Assembly (NCBI RefSeq): GCF_003952385.1
Contig: NZ_CP034444.1
Coordinates: 5,841,001 to 5,905,000 of the forward strand
Length of the DNA: 64,000 bases
Direction: 5' to 3'
Source of the DNA: Mesorhizobium sp. M1D.F.Ca.ET.043.01.1.1
GTDB taxonomy: Bacteria; Pseudomonadota; Alphaproteobacteria; Rhizobiales; Rhizobiaceae
The stretch's first letter is position 1. Every line of letters begins with the position of its first letter. The position numbers and the translations under genes are program-made. Positions 53,509 to 61,374 of this stretch are shown here, piece by piece. The notes under the pieces are model-generated. The model searched no databases. It was given only the letters and a program-made list of their open reading frames with translations, and was not told where the DNA came from.

Positions 53509-53519
53509 CGGGTTCCGGC

Positions 53520-54161
53520 TCAGCCCTTCGGCTTCAGCCCGTCGAGGAACAGTTGCTCCAGGAAGCGCGCTGCGTCCTCGAAGCGGCCGTCGCCGCCGCG
53601 GTCGGGGCCGAGCACGGCACGGACCTGGACATCGAAATCGGCGTAATGCTGCGTCGTCGCCCAGATCGAGAAGATCAGATGCCAGGGATCGGTGCGGGCG
53701 ATCTTGCCGGCGCGCATCCAGCCCTTGATGACGGCGGCCTTCTCGTCGACCAGCGTCTTCAACTCGCCCTCCAGCATCGGCATGATGCGCGGCGCGCCCT
53801 GCAGGATCTCGTTGGCGAAGAGCCGGCTTTCGCGCGGAAAATCGCGCGCCATTTCGAGCTTGCGGCGAATATAGCTTTTAAGTTCGGTCATCGGGTCGCC
53901 GATGTCGTCGAGTTCGCGCAGCGGCGCCAGCCAGGTGTCGAGCAGCCGCTGCATCAGCGTCTCGTGAATGTCTTCCTTGCGGCGGAAGTAATAGAGAAGG
54001 TTCGGCTTCGACATGCCGGCGGCCTCTGCGATCTGGTCGATGGTCGAGCCGCGAAAGCCGTTGGTTGAAAAGACTTCGAGCGCGGCTTCCAGGATGAGGT
54101 CGCGCTTTTCCTGCTGGATGCGGGTGCGGCGGGGCGCTGAACCTTCCATCGTCGCCGTCAT
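53520..54161 (-). CDS. rutR: TetR-family regulator RutR
   Basis: A 213-residue repressor. The HTH (about residues 25-65, STIDQIAEAAGMSKPNLLYYFRRKEDIH) and the sensor domain match E. coli RutR closely in wording: TWLAPLRELDD, SYIRRKLEMARDFPRESRLF, EILQGAPRIMP, ELKTLVDEKAAVIKGWMRAGKIA and HLIFSIWATTQHYADFDVQV. RutR senses uracil and thymine and controls pyrimidine use. It lies divergently to the aminotransferase gene of the pathway. ATG 54161 or 54149 could be the start. Confidence 0.93.
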   Translation of the reverse strand: MTATMEGSAPRRTRIQQEKRDLILEAALEVFSTNGFRGSTIDQIAEAAGMSKPNLLYYFRRKEDIHETLMQRLLDTWLAPLRELDDIGDPMTELKSYIRRKLEMARDFPRESRLFANEILQGAPRIMPMLEGELKTLVDEKAAVIKGWMRAGKIARTDPWHLIFSIWATTQHYADFDVQVRAVLGPDRGGDGRFEDAARFLEQLFLDGLKPKG

Positions 54162-54189
54162 CCCCGCAAAACTTTGCCGTGCGCGCGAT

Positions 54190-54211
54190 CTGGACCAATT
54201 CTCTGGACCAG
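54190..54211 (-). promoter_or_regulatory. 22-bp imperfect palindrome upstream of rutR
   Basis: CTGGACCA and TGGACCAG flank six bases, centred 40 bases upstream of the rutR start. The arms resemble the TTGACCA half-site of RutR with a shifted spacing, so an autoregulatory site is possible but uncertain. Confidence 0.4.
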
Positions 54212-54266
54212 TTTTTCCTTGGCCTGTGGAGCGCGCTTCCGATGCCGCATTTCCGTTAGTAATCCC

Positions 54267-54310
54267 TTGACCGCCAACATGGCGGTGCTAACGTTTGTCC
54301 AATCGGTCAA
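54267..54310 (+). promoter_or_regulatory. Promoter and probable RutR operator upstream of the aminotransferase gene
   Basis: A -35-like TTGACC (54267-54272) and -10-like TAACGT (54289-54294, spacer 16) are followed at once by TTGTCCAATCGGTCAA (54295-54310), which matches 12 of 14 fixed positions of the RutR consensus as recalled. An operator over the start point would block transcription. A hairpin ACCGCC-AACAT-GGCGGT (54270-54286) overlaps the spacer. Confidence 0.65.
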
Positions 54311-54388
54311 AAATTTGCGTAGCACGAAAACGCAGCGAAGACCAAGCGTTGGCCTCACCGAAACAGGTTACAAGGGGAAGTCTTGGTC

Positions 54389-55717
54389 ATGTCCAACCGG
54401 CTGAAAGTCACGCCGAACGATCTCAGCGCATTCTGGATGCCGTTCACGGCAAACCGGCAGTTCAAGCAGGCGCCGCGCATGTTCGTGTCCGCCAAGGACA
54501 TGCATTACACGACAAGCGACGGCCGCAAGGTGCTCGACGGCACCGCCGGCCTGTGGTGCGTGAACGCCGGCCACTGCCGGCCGAAGATCACCGAAGCGAT
54601 CCAGAGCCAGGCGGCGGAGCTCGACTATGCGCCGGCCTTCCAGATGGGCCACCCGATCGTGTTCGAGCTGGCGAATCGTCTGGTCGACATCGCGCCGAAG
54701 GGCATGGACCATGTCTTCTTCACCAATTCCGGCTCGGAATCGGTCGAGACCGCGCTCAAGATGGCGATCGCCTATCACCGTGCCAGGGGCGAGGGCTCGC
54801 GCACCCGGCTGATCGGCCGCGAGCGCGGCTATCACGGCGTCAATTTCGGCGGCATCTCGGTCGGCGGCATCGTCAGCAACCGCAAGATGTTCGGCACGCT
54901 GCTCGGCGGCGTCGACCACTTGCCGCACACGCACCTGCCGGAGAAGAATGCCTTCTCGAAGGGCGTGCCGGAACATGGCGCGGAGCTGGCGAACGAGCTG
55001 GAACGCCTCGTCGCGCTGCATGATGCTTCGACCATCGCCGCCGTCATCGTCGAGCCGGTCGCGGGTTCCACCGGCGTCATCCTGCCGCCGAAGGGCTATC
55101 TGCCGAAACTTCGGGAAATCTGCACGAAGCACGGCATATTATTGATTTTCGATGAAGTGATCACCGGCTTCGGCCGTCTCGGCGCGCCGTTCGCGGCGGA
55201 TTATTTCGGCGTCACGCCCGATATCATGACCACGGCAAAGGGCGTTTCCAACGGCGTCATCCCGATGGGCGCGGTGTTCGTGAAGAAGGAGATCCACGAC
55301 GCCTTCATGACCGGTCCGGAACACATGATCGAGTTCTTCCACGGCTACACCTATTCGGGCAATCCGATCGCCTGCGCCGCGGCGTTGGGCACTTTGGACA
55401 CCTACAAGGAAGAAGGCCTGCTGACGCGTGGCGAAGAGCTCGCGCCTTACTGGGAAGACGCGCTGCATTCACTGAAGGGCGAGCCGCATGTCATCGATGT
55501 CAGAAACATCGGCCTGATCGGCGCGATCGAGCTGGCGCCGATCCCCGGTAGCCCGACCAAGCGGGCCTTCTCGGCCTTCGTCAAGGCATTCGAGCGCGGC
55601 GCGCTGATCCGCACCACCGGCGACATCATCGCGCTGTCGCCGCCGCTGATCATCACCAAGGGCCAGATCAACGAACTGATCGACCATGTTCGGGACGTTC
55701 TGCGCTCGGTAGACTAA
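54389..55717 (+). CDS. Class III omega-aminotransferase (beta-alanine:pyruvate type)
   Basis: A 442-residue PLP enzyme that would convert beta-alanine and pyruvate to malonate semialdehyde and alanine, the last step of this pathway. Landmarks: GTAGLWCVNAGHCRPKI, FFTNSGSESVETALKMA (phosphate loop), GRERGYHGVNFGG, LLIFDEVITGFGRLG (Asp for the pyridine ring) and TTAKGVSNGVIPMGA, with the PLP lysine at about residue 284. ATG 54389 is used; the TTG two codons upstream (54383) is better spaced from AAGGGG and may be the true start. The specificity follows from the neighbours. Confidence 0.92.
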   Translation: MSNRLKVTPNDLSAFWMPFTANRQFKQAPRMFVSAKDMHYTTSDGRKVLDGTAGLWCVNAGHCRPKITEAIQSQAAELDYAPAFQMGHPIVFELANRLVDIAPKGMDHVFFTNSGSESVETALKMAIAYHRARGEGSRTRLIGRERGYHGVNFGGISVGGIVSNRKMFGTLLGGVDHLPHTHLPEKNAFSKGVPEHGAELANELERLVALHDASTIAAVIVEPVAGSTGVILPPKGYLPKLREICTKHGILLIFDEVITGFGRLGAPFAADYFGVTPDIMTTAKGVSNGVIPMGAVFVKKEIHDAFMTGPEHMIEFFHGYTYSGNPIACAAALGTLDTYKEEGLLTRGEELAPYWEDALHSLKGEPHVIDVRNIGLIGAIELAPIPGSPTKRAFSAFVKAFERGALIRTTGDIIALSPPLIITKGQINELIDHVRDVLRSVD

Positions 55718-55787
55718 ACTGCTTCAACCGGCCGGGCGGCGTCGGGAACCGCCGTCCGATCGGTGACATGAAATGAGAGGACTTTGA

Positions 55788-57038
55788 ATGGCCGCCCCCG
55801 GCGAGAATCTGCGAGTGAATTCAGACCGTTTGTGGGATTCCATCATGGAGATGGCGAAGATCGGCCCCGGCATTGCCGGCGGCAACAATCGCCAGACGCT
55901 CACCGATTCCGATAAGCAGGGCCGCGAGCTGTTCAAGTCCTGGTGCGACGAGGCCGGGCTCACCATGGGCGTGGACCAGATGGGCACCATGTTCATGACG
56001 CGACCCGGCACCGATCCGGACGCGCTGCCGGTCTATGTCGGCTCCCACCTCGATACCCAGCCGACCGGCGGCAAATATGACGGCGTGCTCGGCGTGCTTT
56101 CCGGCCTGGAGGTCGTGCGCTCGCTCAACGATCTCGGCATCAAGACCAAGCATCCGATCGTCGTCACCAACTGGACGAACGAGGAAGGCGCCCGTTTCGC
56201 GCCGGCCATGCTTGCGTCGGGCGTATTCGCAGCCGTGCATACCCAGGACTACGCCTATGCCCGCAAGGACCTCGACGGCCTGACCTTCGGCGACGAGCTG
56301 AAGCGTATCGGCTGGGTCGGCGACGAGAAGGTCGGCGCACGCAAGATGCACGCCTATTTCGAGTACCATATCGAGCAGGGGCCGATCCTCGAAGCCGAGA
56401 ACAAGCAGATCGGCGTGGTTACGCACTGCCAGGGCCTGTGGTGGCTGGAGTTCACGCTGACCGGCAGGGAAGCGCATACCGGCTCGACGCCGATGAACAT
56501 GCGCGTCAATGCCGGCCTTGCCATGGCGCGCATCCTGGAAATGGTGCAGACGGTCGCGATGGAGAACCAGCCGGGCGCCGTCGGCGGCGTTGGTCAGGTG
56601 AAGTTCTCGCCCAATTCGCGCAATGTTTTACCGGGCACTGTGATCTTCACCGTCGACATCCGCTCGCCGGACCAGGCGAAGCTCGACGGCATGCGCGCCC
56701 GCATCGAGAAGGAAGCTCCGAAGATCTGCGAGCCGCTCGGCGTCAAATGCTCGGTCGAGGCTGTGGGCCATTTCGATCCGGTGACCTTCGATCCGACGCT
56801 GGTCGGGCGCGTGCGCACGGCGGCCGAAAAACTGGGCTACAGCCACATGAACCTCATTTCCGGCGCCGGCCACGACGCCTGCTGGGCGGCCAAGGTCGCG
56901 CCGGCGACCATGGTCATGTGCCCCTGCGTCGGCGGGCTCAGTCACAACGAGGCCGAGGATATCTCCAAGGAATGGGCGGCGGCGGGCGCCGACGTGCTGT
57001 TCCACGCGGTGGTCGAGACGGCGGGAATCGTTGAATGA
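55788..57038 (+). CDS. pydC: Beta-ureidopropionase/N-carbamoyl-amino-acid amidohydrolase (M20 fold)
   Basis: A 416-residue metal-dependent amidase expected to cleave N-carbamoyl-beta-alanine to beta-alanine, CO2 and ammonia. Metal ligands lie in YVGSHLDTQPTGGKYDGVLGV (His about residue 87, Asp about 98) and TNWTNEEGARFAPAMLASG (Glu). Further landmarks are FEYHIEQGPILEAENKQIGV, GREAHTGSTPMNMR and ISGAGHDACWAAKVAP. AGAGGACTTTGA precedes ATG 55788. It lies 70 bases after the aminotransferase and before dihydropyrimidinase, in the order of a degradative operon. Confidence 0.93.
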   Translation: MAAPGENLRVNSDRLWDSIMEMAKIGPGIAGGNNRQTLTDSDKQGRELFKSWCDEAGLTMGVDQMGTMFMTRPGTDPDALPVYVGSHLDTQPTGGKYDGVLGVLSGLEVVRSLNDLGIKTKHPIVVTNWTNEEGARFAPAMLASGVFAAVHTQDYAYARKDLDGLTFGDELKRIGWVGDEKVGARKMHAYFEYHIEQGPILEAENKQIGVVTHCQGLWWLEFTLTGREAHTGSTPMNMRVNAGLAMARILEMVQTVAMENQPGAVGGVGQVKFSPNSRNVLPGTVIFTVDIRSPDQAKLDGMRARIEKEAPKICEPLGVKCSVEAVGHFDPVTFDPTLVGRVRTAAEKLGYSHMNLISGAGHDACWAAKVAPATMVMCPCVGGLSHNEAEDISKEWAAAGADVLFHAVVETAGIVE

Positions 57039-57107
57039 CCGAATAGATCCGTCACCTCGCAACACCGCTCGCAAAGAAGCGCGAAAAGATCAGGGGAACT
57101 GAAGAGA

Positions 57108-58559
57108 ATGACCAAAGTCATCAAGAACGGCACCATCGTCACCGCCGACCGGACATGGAAGGCCGACGTGGTGTTCAGCCACGGCAAGATCATCGCCATC
57201 GGCTCGGACCTGCACGGCGATCATGAGTTCGACGCCACGGGCTGCTACATCATGCCGGGCGGCATCGATCCGCACACCCATCTCGAAATGCCTTTCATGG
57301 GCACCTATTCGGCCGACGATTTCGAATCCGGCACGCGCGCGGCGCTCTCCGGCGGCACGACGATGGTGGTCGACTTCTGCCTGCCGGCGCCGCAGCAGTC
57401 GCTGCTCGAGGCCCTGCAGATGTGGGACAACAAGACCTCGAAGGCGGCTTGCGACTATTCCTTCCACATGGCGATCACCTGGTGGGGCAAGCAGGTGTTC
57501 GACGAGATGGCGACCGTGGTCGACCGGGGCATCACCTCGTTCAAGCACTTCATGGCCTATAAGGGCGCGCTGATGGTCGACGACGACGAGATGTATGCCT
57601 CGTTCCAGCGCTGCGCCGATCTCGGCGCGCTGCCGCTGGTGCATGCCGAGAATGGCGACGTGGTCGCTGCCCTCTCGCAAAAACTGCTTGCCGCCGGCAA
57701 CAACGGGCCGGAAGGCCATGCCTATTCGCGCCCGCCGGAGGTGGAGGGCGAAGCGACCAATCGCGCCATCATGATCGCCGACATGGCCGGCGTGCCGCTC
57801 TACGTCGTGCACGTCTCCTGCGAGCAGAGCCACGAGGCCATCCGCCGCGCTCGCCAGAAGGGCATGCGGGTGTTCGGCGAGCCGCTGATCCAGCACCTGA
57901 CGCTCGACGAGACCGAATATTTCAACAAGGACTGGGACCATGCGGCGCGGCGTGTGATGAGTCCGCCTTTCCGCAGCAAGTGGCATCAGGATTCGCTGTG
58001 GGCGGGCCTGCAGGCCGGCTCGCTGCAGGTGGTGGCGACGGACCACTGCTCCTTCACCACCAAGCAGAAGCGCAACGGCGTGGGCGACTTCACCAAGATC
58101 CCGAACGGGACCGGCGGGCTCGAGGACCGCTTGCCTATTCTTTGGACTACCGGCGTCAACACCGGCCGGCTGACGATGAACGAGTTCGTGGCGGTGACCT
58201 CGACCAACATCGCCAAGATCCTCAACATGTATCCGAAGAAAGGCGCGATCGTCGAAGGCGCCGACGCCGACATCCTCGTCTGGGATCCGAAGCGCAAGAA
58301 GAAGATCTCGGCCAAGAAGCAGCAGTCGGTGATCGACTACAATGTCTTCGAAGGTTTCGAGGTGACCGGCCTGCCGCGCTTCGTCTTCTCGCGCGGCGAG
58401 CTCTCGATCGAGGAGGCGGACGTCAAGGCCAAGATCGGCCATGGCGAGTTCGTCGCCCGCGAGCCGAACGCCGCGGTAAACCGGGCGCTGTCGACCTGGA
58501 AGGAGATTTCCGCGCCGCGTAAGGTGGAGCGCACCGGCATTCCGGCGACGGGAGTTTGA
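57108..58559 (+). CDS. pydB: Dihydropyrimidinase (hydantoinase family)
   Basis: A 483-residue binuclear zinc enzyme that opens 5,6-dihydrouracil and dihydrothymine to N-carbamoyl-beta-amino acids. Metal ligands: the H-x-H in GGIDPHTHLEMP (His 56 and 58), the carbamylated Lys at about residue 152 in FKHFMAYKGAL, His in LVHAENGD and VVHVSCEQS, and Asp in VATDHCSF. Length and motifs match dihydropyrimidinases rather than allantoinases. AGGGGAACTGAAGAGA lies just before ATG 57108. The gene is also called hydA or hyuA in relatives. Confidence 0.95.
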   Translation: MTKVIKNGTIVTADRTWKADVVFSHGKIIAIGSDLHGDHEFDATGCYIMPGGIDPHTHLEMPFMGTYSADDFESGTRAALSGGTTMVVDFCLPAPQQSLLEALQMWDNKTSKAACDYSFHMAITWWGKQVFDEMATVVDRGITSFKHFMAYKGALMVDDDEMYASFQRCADLGALPLVHAENGDVVAALSQKLLAAGNNGPEGHAYSRPPEVEGEATNRAIMIADMAGVPLYVVHVSCEQSHEAIRRARQKGMRVFGEPLIQHLTLDETEYFNKDWDHAARRVMSPPFRSKWHQDSLWAGLQAGSLQVVATDHCSFTTKQKRNGVGDFTKIPNGTGGLEDRLPILWTTGVNTGRLTMNEFVAVTSTNIAKILNMYPKKGAIVEGADADILVWDPKRKKKISAKKQQSVIDYNVFEGFEVTGLPRFVFSRGELSIEEADVKAKIGHGEFVAREPNAAVNRALSTWKEISAPRKVERTGIPATGV

Positions 58560-58561
58560 GC

Positions 58562-58939
58562 GTGCGGGCTCTCTATCTTGCAATCGCGGCTGCCTCGCTG
58601 CTGACCGCAGGCTCGGCCTTTGCTGCCGGCATCGACCTCAGCAAGCCTTACGGCGACAAGTATGGCTGCATCAACAGAAACGGCCAGGAAGTCACCGCCG
58701 ATCAGATGCTGCTTCTGACCGACAAGGAGCTGATCACTGCGGCCAGCGCCTGCACCTTCAGCGACAAGCAGGTGCAGGCCGATGGTTCGCTTGTGGTGAC
58801 AGCAAAATGTGAGGCGGAAGGCGAAGAGGGGCAGGCGCCGATCAAGTTCACCATCAAGCGCAGCAAAAAGAATGCGAAGAAGCTGGTGGTGACCGACCAG
58901 GACGGCAATGCAATGGGAGAAGTCTCCCGGTGCAAATGA
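58562..58939 (+). CDS. Small secreted cysteine-containing protein, unknown function
   Basis: A 125-residue protein with a clear signal peptide (RALYLAIAAASLLTAGSAFA, cleavage before AGID) and four cysteines in the mature part (YGCINR, ASACTF, TAKCEA, VSRCK), likely two disulfides. No domain is recognised. The start is GTG 58562, with GGGAG eight bases ahead inside the end of the dihydropyrimidinase gene, and only two bases between stop and start, so it is coupled to that gene. Whether it serves the pathway or is simply carried along is unknown. Confidence 0.72.
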   Translation: MRALYLAIAAASLLTAGSAFAAGIDLSKPYGDKYGCINRNGQEVTADQMLLLTDKELITAASACTFSDKQVQADGSLVVTAKCEAEGEEGQAPIKFTIKRSKKNAKKLVVTDQDGNAMGEVSRCK

Positions 58940-58956
58940 CGGCAATACCGTCGACC

Positions 58957-59361
58957 TCAGGCAACCAAGGCATCCAGTTCCGGCAGCAGGACAACGCTTT
59001 CCTGCTCGTTGGGATCTGTGCGGGCAATGACGGCCGAGGAAGGCGCGCCGCTCAGATTGGCCGGCAGATGCGGCACGCCAGCGGGGATGTAGAAGAGGTC
59101 GCCGGCCTTGACGACGATATGATGCTCGAGCCGGTCGCCGTACCAGGTGTGGACCTCGCCGGAGAGCACATAGATCGCCGTCTCGTGGTTCTCATGCATA
59201 TGCGCCTTTGCGCGGGCGCCGGGTGGCATGGTGAGAAGATGCATGCAGATGCCGGAAGAGCCGACGGTCTCGGCGGCTATGCCGGCGAAATAGCTCAGCC
59301 CCTGCTTGCCTTCATAAGTGCTTTCAGGGCGAATAAGATGACAAGTGGGTTTAGGCGACAT
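58957..59361 (-). CDS. Cupin-domain protein
   Basis: A 134-residue single-cupin protein on the strand opposite to its neighbours. The two cupin motifs are HMHENHETAIYVLSGEVHTWYGD (three His and the Glu for metal) and DLFYIPAGVPHLPANLS. Metal-dependent small cupins act as isomerases, dioxygenases or sensors; none can be chosen here. ATG 59361 has GGAG eight bases ahead; a reading to 59511 is not supported. It sits between the dihydropyrimidinase group and the importer genes. Confidence 0.88.
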   Translation of the reverse strand: MSPKPTCHLIRPESTYEGKQGLSYFAGIAAETVGSSGICMHLLTMPPGARAKAHMHENHETAIYVLSGEVHTWYGDRLEHHIVVKAGDLFYIPAGVPHLPANLSGAPSSAVIARTDPNEQESVVLLPELDALVA

Positions 59362-59477
59362 CGGCAAGGCTCCGGGCGTCGATCGAATGGGACTGGACGA
59401 GTGGAAAACAACATCAACGCAAAAGCAACGGGATTTCATCCTGCGCGGCAGCGGCTGCGAAAGGCAGGTTTCTGCCA

Positions 59478-60269
59478 ATGAGCGGACAGTCGCCAGCCGT
59501 CGTTTCGGCAAGCAAGCTCGGCCTTACCTTCCAGACCAATGACGGTCCGGTGCAGGCGCTGTCAAATGTCGATCTCACCATAGGCAAGGGCGAATTCGTC
59601 TCCTTCATCGGCCCCTCGGGTTGCGGCAAGACCACGCTTCTGCGCGTCATCGCCGACCTGGAGAAGCCGACTTCGGGAACGATCTCCGTCAACGGCATGA
59701 CGCCCGAGCAGGCGCGCGAGAAACGCGCCTATGGCTATGTCTTCCAGGCGGCGGCGCTGTTCCCGTGGCGCACGATCGAGCGCAACGTCGCGCTGCCGCT
59801 GGAGATCATCGGCCTCAGCCAGGCCGAGCAGGCGGAACGCATCAAGCGCACGCTCGAACTCGTCAACCTCTCCGGTTTCGAGAAGAAATACCCCTGGCAG
59901 CTTTCCGGCGGCATGCAGCAGCGCGCTTCGATCGCGCGTGCCTTGGCCTTCGACGCCGATCTGTTGTTGATGGACGAGCCGTTCGGCGCACTCGACGAGA
60001 TCGTGCGCGACCATTTGAACGAACAGCTTCTGGAATTGTGGGAGCGGACCAACAAGACGATCTGCTTCGTCACCCATTCGATCCCCGAGGCGGTCTATCT
60101 GTCGACCCGCATCGTCGTCATGTCGCCGCGGCCGGGCCGCGTCAGCGACGTCATCGAATCGACCCTGCCGCGAAAGCGGCCGCTCGACATCCGCGAGACG
60201 CCGGAGTTCCTGGCGATCGCTGCGCGCGTGCGCGATGGGTTGAGGGCCGGGCACAGCTATGATGATTGA
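59478..60269 (+). CDS. ABC transporter ATP-binding protein (NitT/TauT/ThiZ type)
   Basis: A 263-residue ATPase with Walker A GPSGCGKTTLLR (about residues 40-51), signature LSGGMQQRASIARALA, Walker [18 protein letters not shown] and the switch His in FVTHSIPEA. QAAALFPWRTIERNV is typical of the NitT/TauT/SsuB/ThiZ branch. ATG 59478 directly follows a GGCAG-GTTT-CTGCC mini hairpin that could mask its ribosome site. Two permeases and an NMT1-type receptor follow at 60496-63538 after a repeat-filled gap. Position beside pyrimidine-breakdown genes suggests import of pyrimidines or hydantoin-like compounds. Confidence 0.93.
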   Translation: MSGQSPAVVSASKLGLTFQTNDGPVQALSNVDLTIGKGEFVSFIGPSGCGKTTLLRVIADLEKPTSGTISVNGMTPEQAREKRAYGYVFQAAALFPWRTIERNVALPLEIIGLSQAEQAERIKRTLELVNLSGFEKKYPWQLSGGMQQRASIARALAFDADLLLMDEPFGALDEIVRDHLNEQLLELWERTNKTICFVTHSIPEAVYLSTRIVVMSPRPGRVSDVIESTLPRKRPLDIRETPEFLAIAARVRDGLRAGHSYDD

Positions 60270-60298
60270 GCGCCGTCAGGAGCGAGCGCCTGCCCGCG

Positions 60299-60423
60299 CC
60301 TTCGTCATCCCAGGACGGAGCGCCCGCGATGCGGCGTGCGTGAAGGGAGCGGCCAACCACGCCTTCGTCATCCTAGGGCGAAGCACGCGCGAAGCGGCGT
60401 GCGCAGACCCTAGGATGACGAAG
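60299..60423. repeat. Tandem palindromic (REP-like) repeat between importer genes
   Basis: GCCTTCGTCATCC starts at 60299 and again at 60361, a period of 62 bases, and the following 28 or so bases are also similar. The second copy closes into a long hairpin: outer arms CTTCGTCATCCTAGGG / CCCTAGGATGACGAAG (60363-60378 and 60408-60423, perfect) and an inner GCACGC / GCGTGC stem (60383-60388, 60397-60402). The first copy lacks the right arm. It fills the 226-base gap between the ATPase and the first permease. Confidence 0.7.
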
Positions 60424-60458
60424 AGGAAGGCGCCCGGCCTTCGCTTCGCTCCGGCCAC

Positions 60459-60479
60459 CCTCTCCCCGGTGGGGAGAGG
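60459..60479. repeat. Palindromic repeat CCTCTCCCC / GGGGAGAGG
   Basis: A perfect nine-base-pair stem with a three-base loop (GGT), 17 bases before the permease start. It is a sister of the element at 17714-17743. The purine-rich right arm may also help the ribosome bind, since the GGAGAAGGGCGG just after it precedes the ATG. Confidence 0.6.
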
Positions 60480-60495
60480 AGAAGGGCGGCGCTAG

Positions 60496-61374
60496 ATGGA
60501 CTCCTTCCGTTCCAAGATCATTCCCGTCACCACCATCCTCGCCGGCCTGGTGGTGATCTGGTACGTCTTCGCCGTTATCCTCAACGCGCCGTTCCAGCGC
60601 GATCTTGACGCCAGAGCCAACGAGACTCCCGGCACTGTCGAATTCGTCGGCAAGACGCTGTCGCAGCCGAAGCCGACGCTGCCGGCGCCCCATCAGGTGG
60701 CGGTGAACTTCTTCGAGAACACCTTCCTGCGGTCGATCACCTCGAACCGCAGCCTCGTCTACAATGCCTGGGTGACGCTGTCCTCGACGCTGCTCGGCTT
60801 TGCCTTCGGCACGGCGCTGGGCATCGTCATCGCGGTCGGCATCGTGCATGTGGCGACGCTCGACCGCAGCCTGATGCCATGGATCATCGCCTCGCAGACT
60901 GTCCCGATCCTGGCGGTGGCGCCGATGATCATCGTGGTGCTGGCGGCGATCGGCATCACCGGCCTGGTCCCGAAGGCGCTGATCTCGACCTATCTCTCTT
61001 TCTTCCCCGTTGCTGTCGGCATGGTGAAGGGCCTGCGCTCGCCCGAGCTCATGCATCTCGACCTGATGCACACCTACAACGCCAGCCGCTCGCAGACCTT
61101 CTGGAAGCTGAGGGTGCCGGCTTCGGTGCCGTTCCTGTTCACCTCGATGAAGGTGGCGGTGGCGGCAAGCCTGGTCGGCGCCATCGTCGGCGAACTGCCG
61201 ACAGGCGCCGTCGCCGGCATCGGCGCCAAGCTCTTGTCCGGCGCCTATTACAGCCAGACGATCGACATCTGGTCGGCGCTGGTCGCTGGTTCCGTGGTCG
61301 CTGCGCTGCTGGTGATGGTGGTCGGCATTGCCGGCCGCTTGGTCGACCGCGCCATGGGCGGGAGGCCGGCATGA
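60496..61374 (+). CDS. ABC transporter permease (NitT/TauT/ThiX type), first subunit
   Basis: A 292-residue inner-membrane permease. One N-terminal helix (about residues 7-30) leads to a periplasmic stretch and then five or so helices of the BPD_transp_1 fold: VYNAWVTLSSTLLGFAFGTA, PWIIASQTVPILAVAPMIIV and VGIAGRLVDRAMGGRPA at the end. The coupling loop is HTYNASRSQTFWKLRVPASV. It overlaps the next gene by four bases (ATGA). Confidence 0.9.
   Translation: MDSFRSKIIPVTTILAGLVVIWYVFAVILNAPFQRDLDARANETPGTVEFVGKTLSQPKPTLPAPHQVAVNFFENTFLRSITSNRSLVYNAWVTLSSTLLGFAFGTALGIVIAVGIVHVATLDRSLMPWIIASQTVPILAVAPMIIVVLAAIGITGLVPKALISTYLSFFPVAVGMVKGLRSPELMHLDLMHTYNASRSQTFWKLRVPASVPFLFTSMKVAVAASLVGAIVGELPTGAVAGIGAKLLSGAYYSQTIDIWSALVAGSVVAALLVMVVGIAGRLVDRAMGGRPA

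Noticed and set aside
60299..60423. CRISPR-like array
   Set aside because: Only two repeat units, each with internal dyads, and no spacer pattern; this is a REP-type palindrome.
60259..60495. 78-residue plus-strand frame between importer genes
   Set aside because: It translates the palindromic repeats; no ribosome site and no independent sign of coding.
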